Assembly: GCA_031291515.1 (NCBI GenBank)
Contig: JARLIW010000195.1
Span: forward strand, 1-48,387
Length of the DNA stretch: 48,387 bases
Direction: 5' to 3'
DNA from: Beijerinckiaceae bacterium
GTDB taxonomy: Bacteria; Pseudomonadota; Alphaproteobacteria; Rhizobiales; Beijerinckiaceae
In this document: piece by piece, positions 8,605 to 16,853 of the stretch
Layout: the number at the start of each line of letters is the position of its first letter
Numbering within the stretch: the first letter of the stretch is position 1
Notes under the pieces: model-generated
Database searches by the model: none
Told to the model about the DNA's origin: nothing
Seen by the model: only the letters and a program-made list of their open reading frames with translations
Program-made: the position numbers and the translations under genes

Positions 8605-9707
8605 TGATCAGGTTTTTCGCGATTCTCGTGCTCGCCTTCGCCGTGGCATCGCCCGCGGCCTCGGCCGTACGGATCAAGGATATCGCGCAGCTCGAAGGGC
8701 TGCGCGACAATCAATTGATCGGCTACGGCCTCGTGATCGGTTTGCAAGGCACGGGCGATTCGATGAGCAACGCCCCGTTTACGCAACAATCGATGCAATC
8801 CATGCTCGAGCGTCTCGGGATCAATGTCGGCAACAGGTCGATGCGCACACGCAATGTCGCGGCGGTGCTCGTGACCGCGGATCTTCCGCCGTTCATGGAC
8901 CGGGGCCAACGAATCGACGTCACGGTTTCCTCGCTTGGCGACGCCGCCTCCTTGATGGGGGGCACGCTGGTGATGACGCCGCTGTCGGGACCTGACGACG
9001 TCGTTCATGCCTTGGCGCAGGGCGCCATCGCCGTGTCGGGGACCAGCGCCCAGGGGCAGGCCGAGTCGTTTTCGCAAGGCGTCCCGACCGCGGGTCGGAT
9101 TCCGAACGGGGCCATCATCGAATTGCCGAATCAGACGCGGCCCGGCGATATCGGGCCGATGACCCTCAATCTTAAAAATCCCGATTTCGCGACCGCCGTG
9201 CGGATCTCGGATGCGATCAACGCCTATTCCCTGCAACATTTCGGCGTGCGGACCGCGCAGGAGCGTGACTTTCGCAGCGTGTCCTTGACGCTCCCGCGCG
9301 GGATGGGTCCGACGCGTTACATGGCCGATATCGGGGATATTCTCGTCGAGCCCGACACCGCCGCGCGCGTGATCGTCGATTCGCGGACCGGGACCATCGT
9401 GATCGGGCAGGACGTCCAGATTTCGACAGTCGCCGTGACCCACGGAAGCCTGACGGTCCGGATCACCGAGACGCCGCAAGTTTCGCAACCGGCTCCCCTT
9501 TCGCGAGGCGGGAAGACGGTGGTTGTTCCGCGCACCAATATCGATTCGGACGAATCGGGCGGGCAGCTTCAAATTGTTCATGGGACGACATTGCGCACCT
9601 TGGTCAAGGGGCTCAATCAAATCGGCCTGAAACCCAGCGGGATTATTGCCATTCTGCAGGCCATTAAGTCGGCTGGAGCCCTGCAAGCCGAATTGATCAC
9701 GCAATAA
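8601..9707 (+). CDS. flgI: flagellar P-ring protein FlgI
   Basis: FlgI builds the P ring around the rod in the peptidoglycan layer. The 368-residue protein carries a signal peptide (residues 1-22, ending ASA). The conserved N-terminal block IKDIAQLEGLRDNQLIGYGL and GLQGTGDS follow, and the C-terminus ends in GLKPSGIIAILQAIKSAGALQAELI, all diagnostic. ATG codons at 8601 and 8604 are both possible starts. The gene overlaps the flgA stop by four bases and is followed by a strong hairpin at 9711-9734. Confidence 0.97.
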   Translation: MMIRFFAILVLAFAVASPAASAVRIKDIAQLEGLRDNQLIGYGLVIGLQGTGDSMSNAPFTQQSMQSMLERLGINVGNRSMRTRNVAAVLVTADLPPFMDRGQRIDVTVSSLGDAASLMGGTLVMTPLSGPDDVVHALAQGAIAVSGTSAQGQAESFSQGVPTAGRIPNGAIIELPNQTRPGDIGPMTLNLKNPDFATAVRISDAINAYSLQHFGVRTAQERDFRSVSLTLPRGMGPTRYMADIGDILVEPDTAARVIVDSRTGTIVIGQDVQISTVAVTHGSLTVRITETPQVSQPAPLSRGGKTVVVPRTNIDSDESGGQLQIVHGTTLRTLVKGLNQIGLKPSGIIAILQAIKSAGALQAELITQ

Positions 9708-9710
9708 CGA

Positions 9711-9745
9711 GGGAGGCGGCCAAGGCCGTCTCCCCTTCATTCTTG
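9711..9745 (+). terminator. hairpin after flgI, weak terminator or mRNA stabiliser
   Basis: GGGAGGCGGCC (9711-9721) pairs with GGCCGTCTCCC (9724-9734) over 11 positions with one G-U pair. It begins 4 bases after the flgI stop. Only a broken T-rich tail (CTTCATTCTT) follows. It may partly terminate transcription or protect the upstream message; the roughly 290 bases from here to motE contain no other recognisable feature. Confidence 0.5.
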
Positions 9746-9999
9746 CGCCGCGGCTGACCGTCGCGAAAATATGTCCCGGCGCGTCCGGGACTCTTGCGAT
9801 CAAGGACACGTCCGAACCGCCGGAAAGAGCCAGCGCGGCCTTCTCTTTTGCCGCCGCGCCACCCGCGACGCGTTCGGGCGCGAGCGTATGGCGCGACCCG
9901 TTTCCCTCTCGGATACCGCCGGCACGACAGCCCGACGCAAGCTTCCCAGGGCATTCTCGTTTCATGGAAAGCGCATCGGATGTGACGTTGGGAAAGACC

Positions 10000-10686
10000 A
10001 TGGTGGCGACCGGCATCAAACGTTTCGCATTTTGGCTGGCCATGTCGGCGAGCCTGTGCTTGGCGCCGGTTTTTGCCGCGGGAGAGCCCGCCGACAAAGC
10101 ACCGCCCGCGACGTCGGCGCCCAATCCGGACAAGCCCGGTCAGGGCATGTCGAAGCCGGGAGACACCAAGCTCGACGCAAACGGCGATTCCGTGGCGGCC
10201 AATCCGCCCGTGCCCTCGCCGGTTCGAACGATCACCGCCAGGACCGGAAATATCGGCGATGGCGCGCTTACGGGCGAAGCCAGCGCCAATGTCCGGAAAT
10301 ATTGCACGAACATTGCCGCCGCCGCGACCGATGCGCGGTTCGCCTGGCAATCCAAGAAGTTGCAGGAGCTCGAATCGCAAATCCGGGCGCGCATCACGGA
10401 GCTCGATGCGAAGCAAGGTGAACTCAAGAGCCTGCTCGACAAGCACGAAGCCGTCTCGAAGCAGGCGCGCGAAGCGCTCGTCGGCATTTACGCGAAGATG
10501 AAACCGGAAACCGCCGCGACGCAAATCGGCGCGCTCGATGACGAGATGGCCACCGCCGTCTTGGCGGCTCTGAGTCCTCGTCAGGCCAGCGCGATCTTCA
10601 ATGAAATTACGCCTCCCGAGCGCGCCGCGAAACTCGCCGGCATGCTTGCCAATCCGTTGGCGCCTCCAGCCGATAAGAAGCTTTGA
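10000..10686 (+). CDS. motE: MotE-like periplasmic motility protein
   Basis: In Sinorhizobium MotE is a periplasmic chaperone needed for correct folding of the stator protein MotC. The gene's position between flgI and flgH is the rhizobial one. The product (228 residues from this start) has a signal peptide (about residues 1-27, core FAFWLAMSASLCLAPVFAAG) and a Pro/Ala-rich segment. A coiled coil (about 110-160, KLQELESQIRARITELDAKQ) leads into a C-terminal MgtE_N-like block (IYAKMKPETAATQIGALDDEMATAVLAALSPRQASAIFNEI). The ATG at 10000 has GGGAAAG just upstream; an in-frame ATG at 9964 has no clear ribosome site and would lengthen the signal peptide awkwardly. Confidence 0.85.
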   Translation: MVATGIKRFAFWLAMSASLCLAPVFAAGEPADKAPPATSAPNPDKPGQGMSKPGDTKLDANGDSVAANPPVPSPVRTITARTGNIGDGALTGEASANVRKYCTNIAAAATDARFAWQSKKLQELESQIRARITELDAKQGELKSLLDKHEAVSKQAREALVGIYAKMKPETAATQIGALDDEMATAVLAALSPRQASAIFNEITPPERAAKLAGMLANPLAPPADKKL

Positions 10687-10688
10687 GA

Positions 10689-11384
10689 ATGAAAAAAGTT
10701 TATGCGGCTGTTCTGTCGATGGGCATGGCGGGCTGCGCGACGAGTCCCAAGGCGATTGGTCACGAGCCGACCATGACGCCCGTTGGCGCGGGGCTTCAGG
10801 CCAATGTCGTGGCGCATGATTTTTCCGCGCGTCAGCCGCCGCCGTTGCCCTTCAACTCGCTCTACACGGAAAAGGCCAATCTGTTTCGCGATCCTCGCGC
10901 CATGCGGCCCGGCGATGTGCTGACGGTCAATATTTCGATCAACGACCAAGCCACGATCGGCAATTCGACCGGCCGCGAGCTTGATTCCACCGTGAACAAT
11001 CAGTGGGATGCCGGGCTTGGAACCTCGACTAGCCCGGTCAATATCGCGGGCTCGTTCGATTCGTCGACGAAATCCGCGGCCAATGGCACGGGTACGATAA
11101 ATCGTTCGGAAAAGATTCAGCTCTCGGTCGCGGCTATCGTGACAGAAGTCATGCCGGATGGAAATTTGATGGTCGCGGGCTCGCAGGAAGTCCGGGTCAA
11201 CTTCGAACTTCGGCAATTGAGCGTCGCGGGCATCGTGCGTCCGCGCGATATTTCGAAAGACAATACGATCTCCTACGAAAAGATCGCGGAGGCCCGGATC
11301 TCTTATGGCGGACGCGGCCGTCTCACCGAGGTCCAACAGCCGGGAATCGGTCAACAAATTTACGATGCGTTCAAGCCATTCTAG
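10689..11384 (+). CDS. flgH: flagellar L-ring lipoprotein FlgH
   Basis: FlgH is an outer-membrane lipoprotein that forms the L ring around the distal rod. The product is 231 residues. It begins with a lipoprotein signal (MKKVYAAVLSMGMAGC, lipid-modified Cys at residue 16). The core DPRAMRPGDVLTVNISINDQA and the C-terminal VRPRDISKDNTISYEKIAEARISYGGRG are family signatures. An upstream TTG overlapping the motE stop is also in frame, but the ATG at 10689 gives the better lipoprotein signal. Confidence 0.96.
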   Translation: MKKVYAAVLSMGMAGCATSPKAIGHEPTMTPVGAGLQANVVAHDFSARQPPPLPFNSLYTEKANLFRDPRAMRPGDVLTVNISINDQATIGNSTGRELDSTVNNQWDAGLGTSTSPVNIAGSFDSSTKSAANGTGTINRSEKIQLSVAAIVTEVMPDGNLMVAGSQEVRVNFELRQLSVAGIVRPRDISKDNTISYEKIAEARISYGGRGRLTEVQQPGIGQQIYDAFKPF

Positions 11385-11468
11385 CATGTCACGACTTTGC
11401 GATTTTGCCCCCTTTTGTCCTGGCCGCAAGACGTTCGCTCCGGGCAGAGGTTGAATTAGGAGGCCGCC

Positions 11469-11963
11469 ATGGCGATGGCAACGATGAGCGATTCCGATTC
11501 CAAGGCGAAGGGCTCCATGATGCCCTTGATCCTGACGCTTGTCGGCCTGACCGTGCTCGGCGCGGCCGGCGGCGGCTTGGTGGGCACGATGATCATTGCG
11601 AAGGTCCGGGGATCGATGGCCGCCGCGCCGCCGCCTTCCGCGGCGCCCGCCAAAAGCGAATTCGCGGACGACATCGTCATTCGCGAGTTGTCGCCGATCG
11701 TCACCAATCTCGCGCAGCCCGAGGGAGCGAAAGTCCGGCTTCAGGCTTCAATTCTGTTCAACAAAAAAGAGGTTGCGTCCCCAACCGTGGTCGCGGCCCA
11801 AATCACCGACGATCTCATCGGCTATCTCAAGACCTTGACGATCGTGCAGCTTCAGGGCGGTAGCGGCCTCCAAAGCCTGCGGGAGGACTTGAACGAACGC
11901 GTGGCGATTCGGTCCGAAGGCCATGTCCGCGAACTCATCATCGAAACCTTAGTGGTCCAATGA
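11469..11963 (+). CDS. fliL: flagellar basal body-associated protein FliL
   Basis: FliL is a single-pass inner-membrane protein that surrounds and supports the stator. The 164-residue product has a short cytoplasmic tail, one membrane helix (about residues 18-45, MPLILTLVGLTVLGAAGGGL) and a periplasmic domain (about 75-164, VIRELSPIVTNL to ELIIETLVVQ). A near-perfect AGGAGG lies 5 bases before the ATG at 11469. The stop overlaps the fliP start by 4 bases. Confidence 0.93.
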   Translation: MAMATMSDSDSKAKGSMMPLILTLVGLTVLGAAGGGLVGTMIIAKVRGSMAAAPPPSAAPAKSEFADDIVIRELSPIVTNLAQPEGAKVRLQASILFNKKEVASPTVVAAQITDDLIGYLKTLTIVQLQGGSGLQSLREDLNERVAIRSEGHVRELIIETLVVQ

Positions 11964-12709
11964 CAAGCTCTCTCATCAAACGCCTCGCGATTATTGCCGC
12001 TTTGACGGTGGTTTTCTCTGGACCCGCCGCCGCGCAGTCGATCGATCTCAGTGGGATTCTGCCACAGGCGGGCGGCACGGCGACGGGACGTATCGTTCAG
12101 CTTGTCGGGCTTCTCACCGTTCTGTCGATCGCGCCAGGACTGCTGGTCATGGTGACGAGCTTCACGCGTTTTTCGATCGCCTTTTCCTTTTTGCGATCTG
12201 GAATTGGCCTGCAGACCGCGCCCGCGAATATCATCTTGATCAGCCTTTCCCTGTTCATGACCTTTTATGTCATGGGGCCGACATTCGACCGCTCGTGGCA
12301 AACCGGGTTGCGGCCGATGATGGACAACAAGCTGACGGAGGCGGAAGCCTTTCCGAAGATCGTTCAACCGTTCCGCGACTTCATGCTCGCGCAGGTCCGC
12401 GACAAGGATTTAAAGCTGTTCAACGATTTGGCCAAGGATAGTATGAAGGCCACCGATCGCGACACGATCGATCTTCGCATCTTGGTCCCGGCCTTCATGA
12501 TCTCCGAAATCCGGCGTGGATTTGAGATCGGCTTTTTGATCGTGCTGCCATTTCTAGTGATCGACGTCATTGTCACCACCGTCATTATGTCGATGGGCAT
12601 GATGATGTTGTCCCCAACGGTGATCTCGCTTCCGATGAAGGTCTTGTTCTTCGTGCTCGTCGACGGATGGAACATGCTGGTGGGCAATTTGATCCGATCG
12701 TACACTTAA
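11960..12709 (+). CDS. fliP: flagellar type III export protein FliP
   Basis: FliP, with FliQ and FliR, forms the export gate through which rod, hook and filament subunits leave the cytoplasm. The 249-residue product has a cleavable signal (ending AAAQS), four membrane helices, and the signatures MVTSFTRFSIAFSFLR and LRILVPAFMISEIRRGFEIGF. FliQ and FliR are not in this window; in rhizobia they lie further downstream past flgE. This is the last flagellar gene before about 20 kb of unrelated genes. Confidence 0.98.
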   Translation: MTSSLIKRLAIIAALTVVFSGPAAAQSIDLSGILPQAGGTATGRIVQLVGLLTVLSIAPGLLVMVTSFTRFSIAFSFLRSGIGLQTAPANIILISLSLFMTFYVMGPTFDRSWQTGLRPMMDNKLTEAEAFPKIVQPFRDFMLAQVRDKDLKLFNDLAKDSMKATDRDTIDLRILVPAFMISEIRRGFEIGFLIVLPFLVIDVIVTTVIMSMGMMMLSPTVISLPMKVLFFVLVDGWNMLVGNLIRSYT

Positions 12710-12940
12710 ACGGGGTTCCGCCCAAGTCGGCTCGCGCCGGCTGTCCGGGGCGGGTTCTGGCCGCGAAACGAGCTCGAGCCCCATCAAGATGTCATGGCCC
12801 CAAGCCTTTCCAGGAAAACCGCGAGCGCTGTCGCGCCTTTGCCGCGCGCCGCCGCGGGTTGACGGCTTGGGGACTCGCCGGATTGGCGTATGGACAGGTT
12901 TGCCTTGCGCGCCTAAGCTTACTCAATATGGAGGTGCGTC

Positions 12941-13054
12941 ATGGCAAAAGGTCAAGTTCGCGGCAATAAAGAAGCCAAGAAACCCAAGAAGGAAAAGCCG
13001 AAAGTGATCGCCGCCGCGCCGCAAGCGGTCAAGATCGGCGAGAAAAAGAAATAA
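12941..13054 (+). CDS. 37-residue Lys-rich small protein
   Basis: A short gene preceded by a good GGAGGTG ribosome site 6 bases before its ATG. The product starts MAKGQVRGNKEAKKPKK and ends KIGEKKK. It is strongly basic (12 Lys, 1 Arg, 3 Glu), with no signal peptide and no membrane segment. Similar MAKGQ-R-NKEAKKPKK mini-proteins are, from memory, recurrent in Proteobacteria and are annotated hypothetical. Nucleic-acid or ribosome binding would fit the composition but is inference only. The 230 bases between fliP and this gene hold no other recognisable feature. Confidence 0.75.
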   Translation: MAKGQVRGNKEAKKPKKEKPKVIAAAPQAVKIGEKKK

Positions 13055-13124
13055 GCGACATCGAGATGCGATGCTGGGCAGCCCCGTCATCGCATCCATT
13101 TGGCGACGGCACGCGGCGCCCAGT

Positions 13125-13454
13125 CTATTCTTCGACGGGTTCGCCGGCGGCGCTCCAGTCCAACATCCCGCCGGGATAATGCGCCGTAACGTCCGTGCGG
13201 CCCGCGGCCTGGGCGAGGTCCATCGCGACAAGGGAGCGCTTCCCGGACCGGCAGGACAAAACGATCCGTTTGCCGTCCTGCTTGGCCGGCAAGGTCGCGG
13301 GATTAAAGCTTTGCAGCGGGTTTAAAATCGCGCCGGGAATGTGGCCGGCGGCGAATTCGTTCGGCTCTCGGACATCGACGAGCACGATCGACGCATCCGC
13401 CAATCCACGCTTGAGCTCTTCGCGGCTTACATTTTCAACGGTGTAATTTGCCAT
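13125..13454 (-). CDS. single-domain rhodanese-like protein
   Basis: Rhodaneses carry sulfur as a Cys persulfide. The 109-residue cytoplasmic protein is one rhodanese domain: LVDVREPNEFAAGHIPGAI (about residues 25-43), then the catalytic loop CRSGKRS with Cys68, then YPGGMLDWSAAGEPV at the end. The loop has six residues as in sulfurtransferases, not the longer loop of Cdc25-like phosphatases. It is monocistronic, with no link to the neighbouring flagellar genes apparent. It could supply sulfur to the distant MetY-like enzyme, but nothing in the sequence ties them. Confidence 0.92.
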   Translation of the reverse strand: MANYTVENVSREELKRGLADASIVLVDVREPNEFAAGHIPGAILNPLQSFNPATLPAKQDGKRIVLSCRSGKRSLVAMDLAQAAGRTDVTAHYPGGMLDWSAAGEPVEE

Positions 13455-13779
13455 GGCGGGTCCAAATCTCTCTATTCCGCGTCGAACATAACTGGTCGCG
13501 GGCCAGCGTCCAGAGCTGTTTCATGCCGTTTCGCATGCCGAATCGAGAAAAACGTCCCGCGGCGGCCGTTTTCGTTTGAATTCCATTCCCTCCGGGCGGC
13601 ATTTTGGGCAACGGAACCGCGGGTCGCTTGACGCGGGGCGCCGCCCCCGTGCATTTCGTCGAGGGCATGTTCTCGGTGAACGTCGAATCGTCGGGCGCGG
13701 CGGGCTATGCTCAACGGATTGAGAGAGACGGTTCTTTCTTCGATCTGGGTTGCCTCTCGCGCAAAGCACGGGGTCTGGA
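13455..13779. other. intergenic stretch between rhodanese and PhzF genes
   Basis: About 325 bases between divergent genes. No protein-coding signal, convincing promoter hexamers or extended repeat was recognised, apart from a short GC-rich dyad near 13635-13647. Confidence 0.6.
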
Positions 13780-14676
13780 ATGCGGCGGCGCTATCATATC
13801 CTCGATGTGTTCACGAGCGCGCCGCTGGCTGGCAATCCGCTGGCGGTCGTTCTCGACAGCGCGGGTCTCGACGATGTCGCGATGCAAAAAATCGCGCGCG
13901 AGTTCAATTTGTCGGAAACGGTTTTCGTCAGCGAACCCGCCGACCCCGTGAATTTCGCGCGGCTGCGGATCTTCACCCCAACCACCGAATTGCCGTTCGC
14001 CGGTCATCCGACGGTTGGCGCGGCGGTTCTCTTGGCCAAACTTCAAGCGCCCGAACTGTTGGCGGCGCAGGATGTCGGCTTGACGCTCGAGGAGGGCGTC
14101 GGCCCAGTCTCGTGCAGCGTGCGGCACCGACGCGGCGAAGCGGCTCATGCGTCGTTCGACACGCCGCTCTTGCCTGAACCCATCGGCGACGCGCCCGGCG
14201 CGACAGAGATTGCCGAACGTCTTGGGCTGGAGGCGAAGGATATCGGCTTTGGCACGCATCGCCCCACGCGCTTTTCGGCCGGCGTGCCCTTCACCTTCGT
14301 TCCCTTGGCGTCGCTCGATGTTTTGGCGCGCGCGACGCTTCGCGGGTCGGGGTCCGCCAGTGACCGGCAGGCCTACTATCTCTACACGCCCAGCGGCGGC
14401 GGACGCGCGCATGGCTATCGCTCTCGCATGCTCGCGGCCGGCCTCGGCGTCGGCGAGGATCCGGCGACGGGTTCCGCGGTCGCGGCTTTTCCGGGCGCGC
14501 TGCTCGCTTGCGAGGCGCTGTCCGACGGCGATCATGATTGCACCTTTCAGCAGGGCGTCGAAATGGGACGGCCAAGCTTTATCGGTCTTGCCGTTACGGT
14601 TGCCGGAGGGCGCGTCATCCGCGCGGCGATCGGCGGCTCGGCGGTCATGATCGCGCAGGGAACCTTGGACTTATGA
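13780..14676 (+). CDS. PhzF-family epimerase/isomerase
   Basis: The PhzF family (diaminopimelate-epimerase fold) includes the phenazine isomerase PhzF and many enzymes of unknown substrate. The product is 298 residues, normal length. It starts [24 protein letters not shown], carries NLSETVFV with the catalytic-type Glu46, [18 protein letters not shown] (about 74-91), and [15 protein letters not shown] near the C-terminus. No other phenazine genes are present, so a phenazine role is unlikely. It overlaps the next gene by four bases (ATGA), so the two probably act together. Confidence 0.94.
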   Translation: MRRRYHILDVFTSAPLAGNPLAVVLDSAGLDDVAMQKIAREFNLSETVFVSEPADPVNFARLRIFTPTTELPFAGHPTVGAAVLLAKLQAPELLAAQDVGLTLEEGVGPVSCSVRHRRGEAAHASFDTPLLPEPIGDAPGATEIAERLGLEAKDIGFGTHRPTRFSAGVPFTFVPLASLDVLARATLRGSGSASDRQAYYLYTPSGGGRAHGYRSRMLAAGLGVGEDPATGSAVAAFPGALLACEALSDGDHDCTFQQGVEMGRPSFIGLAVTVAGGRVIRAAIGGSAVMIAQGTLDL

Positions 14677-15410
14677 TCCGGTCTGGCGCGATCGCGGAGA
14701 TCGCCTCGGTCGCGTTTCGTTGCGGCTCCCACGATTGGGTTTGGGCGCGCGAGGAAGCCGATCAAATCGATGCGCATTGGGCGCGTCGCGTCGCGGCGCA
14801 GCCCGGATTGTTCGATGGCCGTGTTTTCCTCGCGGCGTCGGTCGAAATGGAGCCGGGCAGCCCCATTCTTCGCGCCGTCGCGTTCGAGACCGATTATCGC
14901 AATTTCTTGACGTGGCGCGACTTGGGTTTTCCCGGCGAAGGCGTTTTCAATCTCTTTTCGATGGGCGCTCTTCGTGCGGCTGATGGAGCTTTCATCATCG
15001 GTGAAATGGGCCCCGGCACGGCCACCGCCGGTCTCCGGTATTTTCCCGCCGGCACGCCCGATCTTTCCGATGCGCGCGATGGACAAGTCGATCTCGAAGC
15101 CAATGCGCTGCGCGAATTGAAGGAAGAAACCGGGATCGATCCCGCGAATGTGACGGTTCAAGCAGGGTGGAGCGTTGTCTTCGACGGCGCGCGGATCGCT
15201 TGTATGAAGAGACTTTTTTCACCGTTCACCGCGAACGAGATCGTGGCGCGTTTCAAATCTTTTCAAGCCCGGGAGCGGAATCCGGAACTCTCGGCTCTGA
15301 TTCCGATTTGGCCCTCCGAGGGGATCGACGAGCGCTCCATGCCTCGCTTTATGCTGACTTACCTTCGGAGTTTTCTGGCGGACGGGACGGTCTTGACCGA
15401 GCCCTCGTGA
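14673..15410 (+). CDS. Nudix hydrolase-like protein with degenerate Nudix box
   Basis: The 245-residue product carries ALRELKEETGI (about residues 148-158), the core of the Nudix box. The REL-EE-G residues that hold the catalytic metal are present. The first Glu of the canonical GX5EX7REUXEEXGU pattern is replaced by Val, which may lower or change activity. The flanking regions fit a Nudix alpha/beta/alpha fold, with an N-terminal extension of about 100 residues. The start ATG overlaps the PhzF-family stop. An earlier in-frame start would run far into the upstream gene and is rejected. The substrate is unknown. Confidence 0.82.
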   Translation: MIRSGAIAEIASVAFRCGSHDWVWAREEADQIDAHWARRVAAQPGLFDGRVFLAASVEMEPGSPILRAVAFETDYRNFLTWRDLGFPGEGVFNLFSMGALRAADGAFIIGEMGPGTATAGLRYFPAGTPDLSDARDGQVDLEANALRELKEETGIDPANVTVQAGWSVVFDGARIACMKRLFSPFTANEIVARFKSFQARERNPELSALIPIWPSEGIDERSMPRFMLTYLRSFLADGTVLTEPS

Positions 15411-15515
15411 TGGCGGGGTTCTCTGGCGGGATTTTCCGCTCTAATTTCTCGAGAGTTTGCCGCGCCGTTGGTTTCGACGGGCTTTGCGCGGCAAGCGCTG
15501 GAACAGGAGGACAGG

Positions 15516-16238
15516 TTGCAGACAGTCAAATACCGGCTCGTCGATCCGCGGTTGAACCCCCGCCGGACCAAGATGGAGATCCCGGGATGGTCGGGCAAAC
15601 CGGTGCCGCGAAAAGACGGGTCGAGCGAGCAGGTCTGGCATTGCATGCCCTTTACCGAGGGCGCGCAATACGGGATCGAGATTTTCTATCCTTACGACTT
15701 TGAATTGACCGTCAAAATGCAAAACGGGAAGCTGGTCTTCTCGGGCGATTTCGGTCCCGATCCAGAGACGGGATTGGAATGGCCGCCGTTCCGGACGTTC
15801 GGCGAGGTCTTCTACACGTATCAGCTGTTGCTCGACCTTAAACCGGAGCCGAGTTTTGCCGTCAGGATGGAGCCCCATCCGCGATTCTATTCCGACCGGA
15901 CCGGGACCTGTCCGATCGCGGTGCCCGCCTTGGTGCGGCACTGGTGGCCGATGCTGAACTTCATGGTGTTTAAATCGCCAACGGAGGGATGCGAGCATGT
16001 TTTCAGGCCCGGAGAGCCGATGGCGCAACTTCTCGTCATTCCCGCGGAGCCCGATATGGAGCTCGAGCCGATGGGCGAGGAAGAAGCCGCCGAACGCGAG
16101 CTGCAGGGCCGCCGCATTCATGCGAGCCGCGACACGCTCGCGCTGGAATCCAAATGGACATCGATTTCCAACACGGTGTTCGACGGAACCTATCGCCACA
16201 TTCTGCGGGCGGCGAAAGCACGCGAGCGGAAGGACTAG
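15516..16238 (+). CDS. DUF6065-like hypothetical protein, TTG start
   Basis: A 240-residue soluble protein with no signal peptide or membrane segment. A perfect AGGAGG (15505-15510) stands 5 bases before a TTG at 15516, which decides the start; no ATG lies near it. Recognisable conserved-looking blocks are PGWSGKPVPRKDG, MPFTEGAQYGIEIFYPYDF, FYSDRTGTCPIAVPALVRHWWP and VFRPGEPMAQLLVIPAEPD. These resemble, from memory, the uncharacterised DUF6065 family; function unknown. It stands alone downstream of the PhzF/Nudix pair, and a repeat with a strong hairpin begins about 30 bases after its stop. Confidence 0.8.
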   Translation: MQTVKYRLVDPRLNPRRTKMEIPGWSGKPVPRKDGSSEQVWHCMPFTEGAQYGIEIFYPYDFELTVKMQNGKLVFSGDFGPDPETGLEWPPFRTFGEVFYTYQLLLDLKPEPSFAVRMEPHPRFYSDRTGTCPIAVPALVRHWWPMLNFMVFKSPTEGCEHVFRPGEPMAQLLVIPAEPDMELEPMGEEEAAERELQGRRIHASRDTLALESKWTSISNTVFDGTYRHILRAAKARERKD

Positions 16239-16270
16239 GCTCCCGCGGCGGCCTTGAACGCGCCTGGCGG

Positions 16271-16317
16271 TTGTCACTTGGGGGAATCACCCAAGTGACA
16301 ACCCTAGCTTTCTTTTT
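16271..16317 (+). terminator. 12-bp hairpin with T-rich tail after the DUF6065-like gene
   Basis: TTGTCACTTGGG (16271-16282) and CCCAAGTGACAA (16290-16301) form a perfect 12-bp stem with a 7-base loop. TTTCTTTTT follows after 8 bases, so it could end transcription of the gene at 15516. It is also the first hairpin of repeat copy A. Confidence 0.5.
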
Positions 16318-16372
16318 AAGAAGTGAGAGCCCGTCCTCGACCGGACGGCTCCTCAACTTCTGGGGACATGCT
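16275..16372 (+). repeat. intergenic repeat, copy A (two hairpins, ~98 bases)
   Basis: The copy contains CACTTGGG-loop-CCCAAGTG, then TTCTTTTTAAGAAGT, then a second stem (GAGCCCGTCC with GGACGGCTC, one bulge), and ends GGGACATGCT. The same plan in the same orientation and almost the same length occurs at 16854-16951. Its last two bases overlap the stop codon of the His-rich gene. Confidence 0.8.
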
Positions 16373-16700
16373 AGTAGGGCGCGTAATGGTGATGGTGATG
16401 GTGGCGAAACCAGTGATGGTGGTGGTGGTGATAATACCGCCGGAAGAACCGATGATGGTGATGATGATGGTGGTAGTACTGCACCGCTTCGACCTTCGCG
16501 GTGTCGGTATCGGCTTGTTCGATCAAAACAGCGTTGCTGGCTTGGAGAAGAGGAACCGGATCCGCGACGGGTCGCAGTAGGTCGTCATAGCTCTCCGCCT
16601 TCATGGCATCATTGAGCCGCGTCACCGTCTCCGCGTGAGCCGCGCCAAAGCAAGCAAGCGCCGATGCCGCTCCAATTAAGGTCGTCATTTTTTTATTCAT
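16371..16700 (-). CDS. secreted His-rich mini-protein
   Basis: The 109-residue product has a clear signal peptide (MNKKMTTLIGAASALACFGAAHA, predicted cut before Glu). A short acidic/neutral middle follows (about residues 30-75), then a C-terminal tail with runs of seven, six and six His separated by aromatic and Arg residues (YYHHHHHHHRFFRRYY, then HHHHHHWFRHHHHHHYAPY). Such a tail would bind divalent metals such as Ni, Zn or Cu in the periplasm or outside. That is inference from composition; the family is not recognised. GGGAGAAACC precedes the ATG. A longer open frame reaches upstream into repeat B but is not credible. Repeat copies A and B frame the gene. Confidence 0.78.
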   Translation of the reverse strand: MNKKMTTLIGAASALACFGAAHAETVTRLNDAMKAESYDDLLRPVADPVPLLQASNAVLIEQADTDTAKVEAVQYYHHHHHHHRFFRRYYHHHHHHWFRHHHHHHYAPY

Positions 16701-16853
16701 GGTTTCTCCCAATCGATCATGTCGCGCGTTGCCGGGGCAGATCCGCTCGATGGGGCGGCTGCAATCACGGCATAGCCCAACGCGCAATATTCGAAAAGGT
16801 CTCCGCCCGACATGTTCAAAGTCAAAAAACTTTGCACCGGCTAGAACGTTTCC

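Noticed and set aside
13780-14676. Phenazine biosynthesis
   Set aside because: Only a PhzF homologue is present. The family is broad and no other phenazine gene is in the window.
16384-16485. Short ATG/GTG-rich repeats resembling an array
   Set aside because: These are CAC/CAT His codons of the minus-strand gene, not spacers and repeats of a CRISPR.
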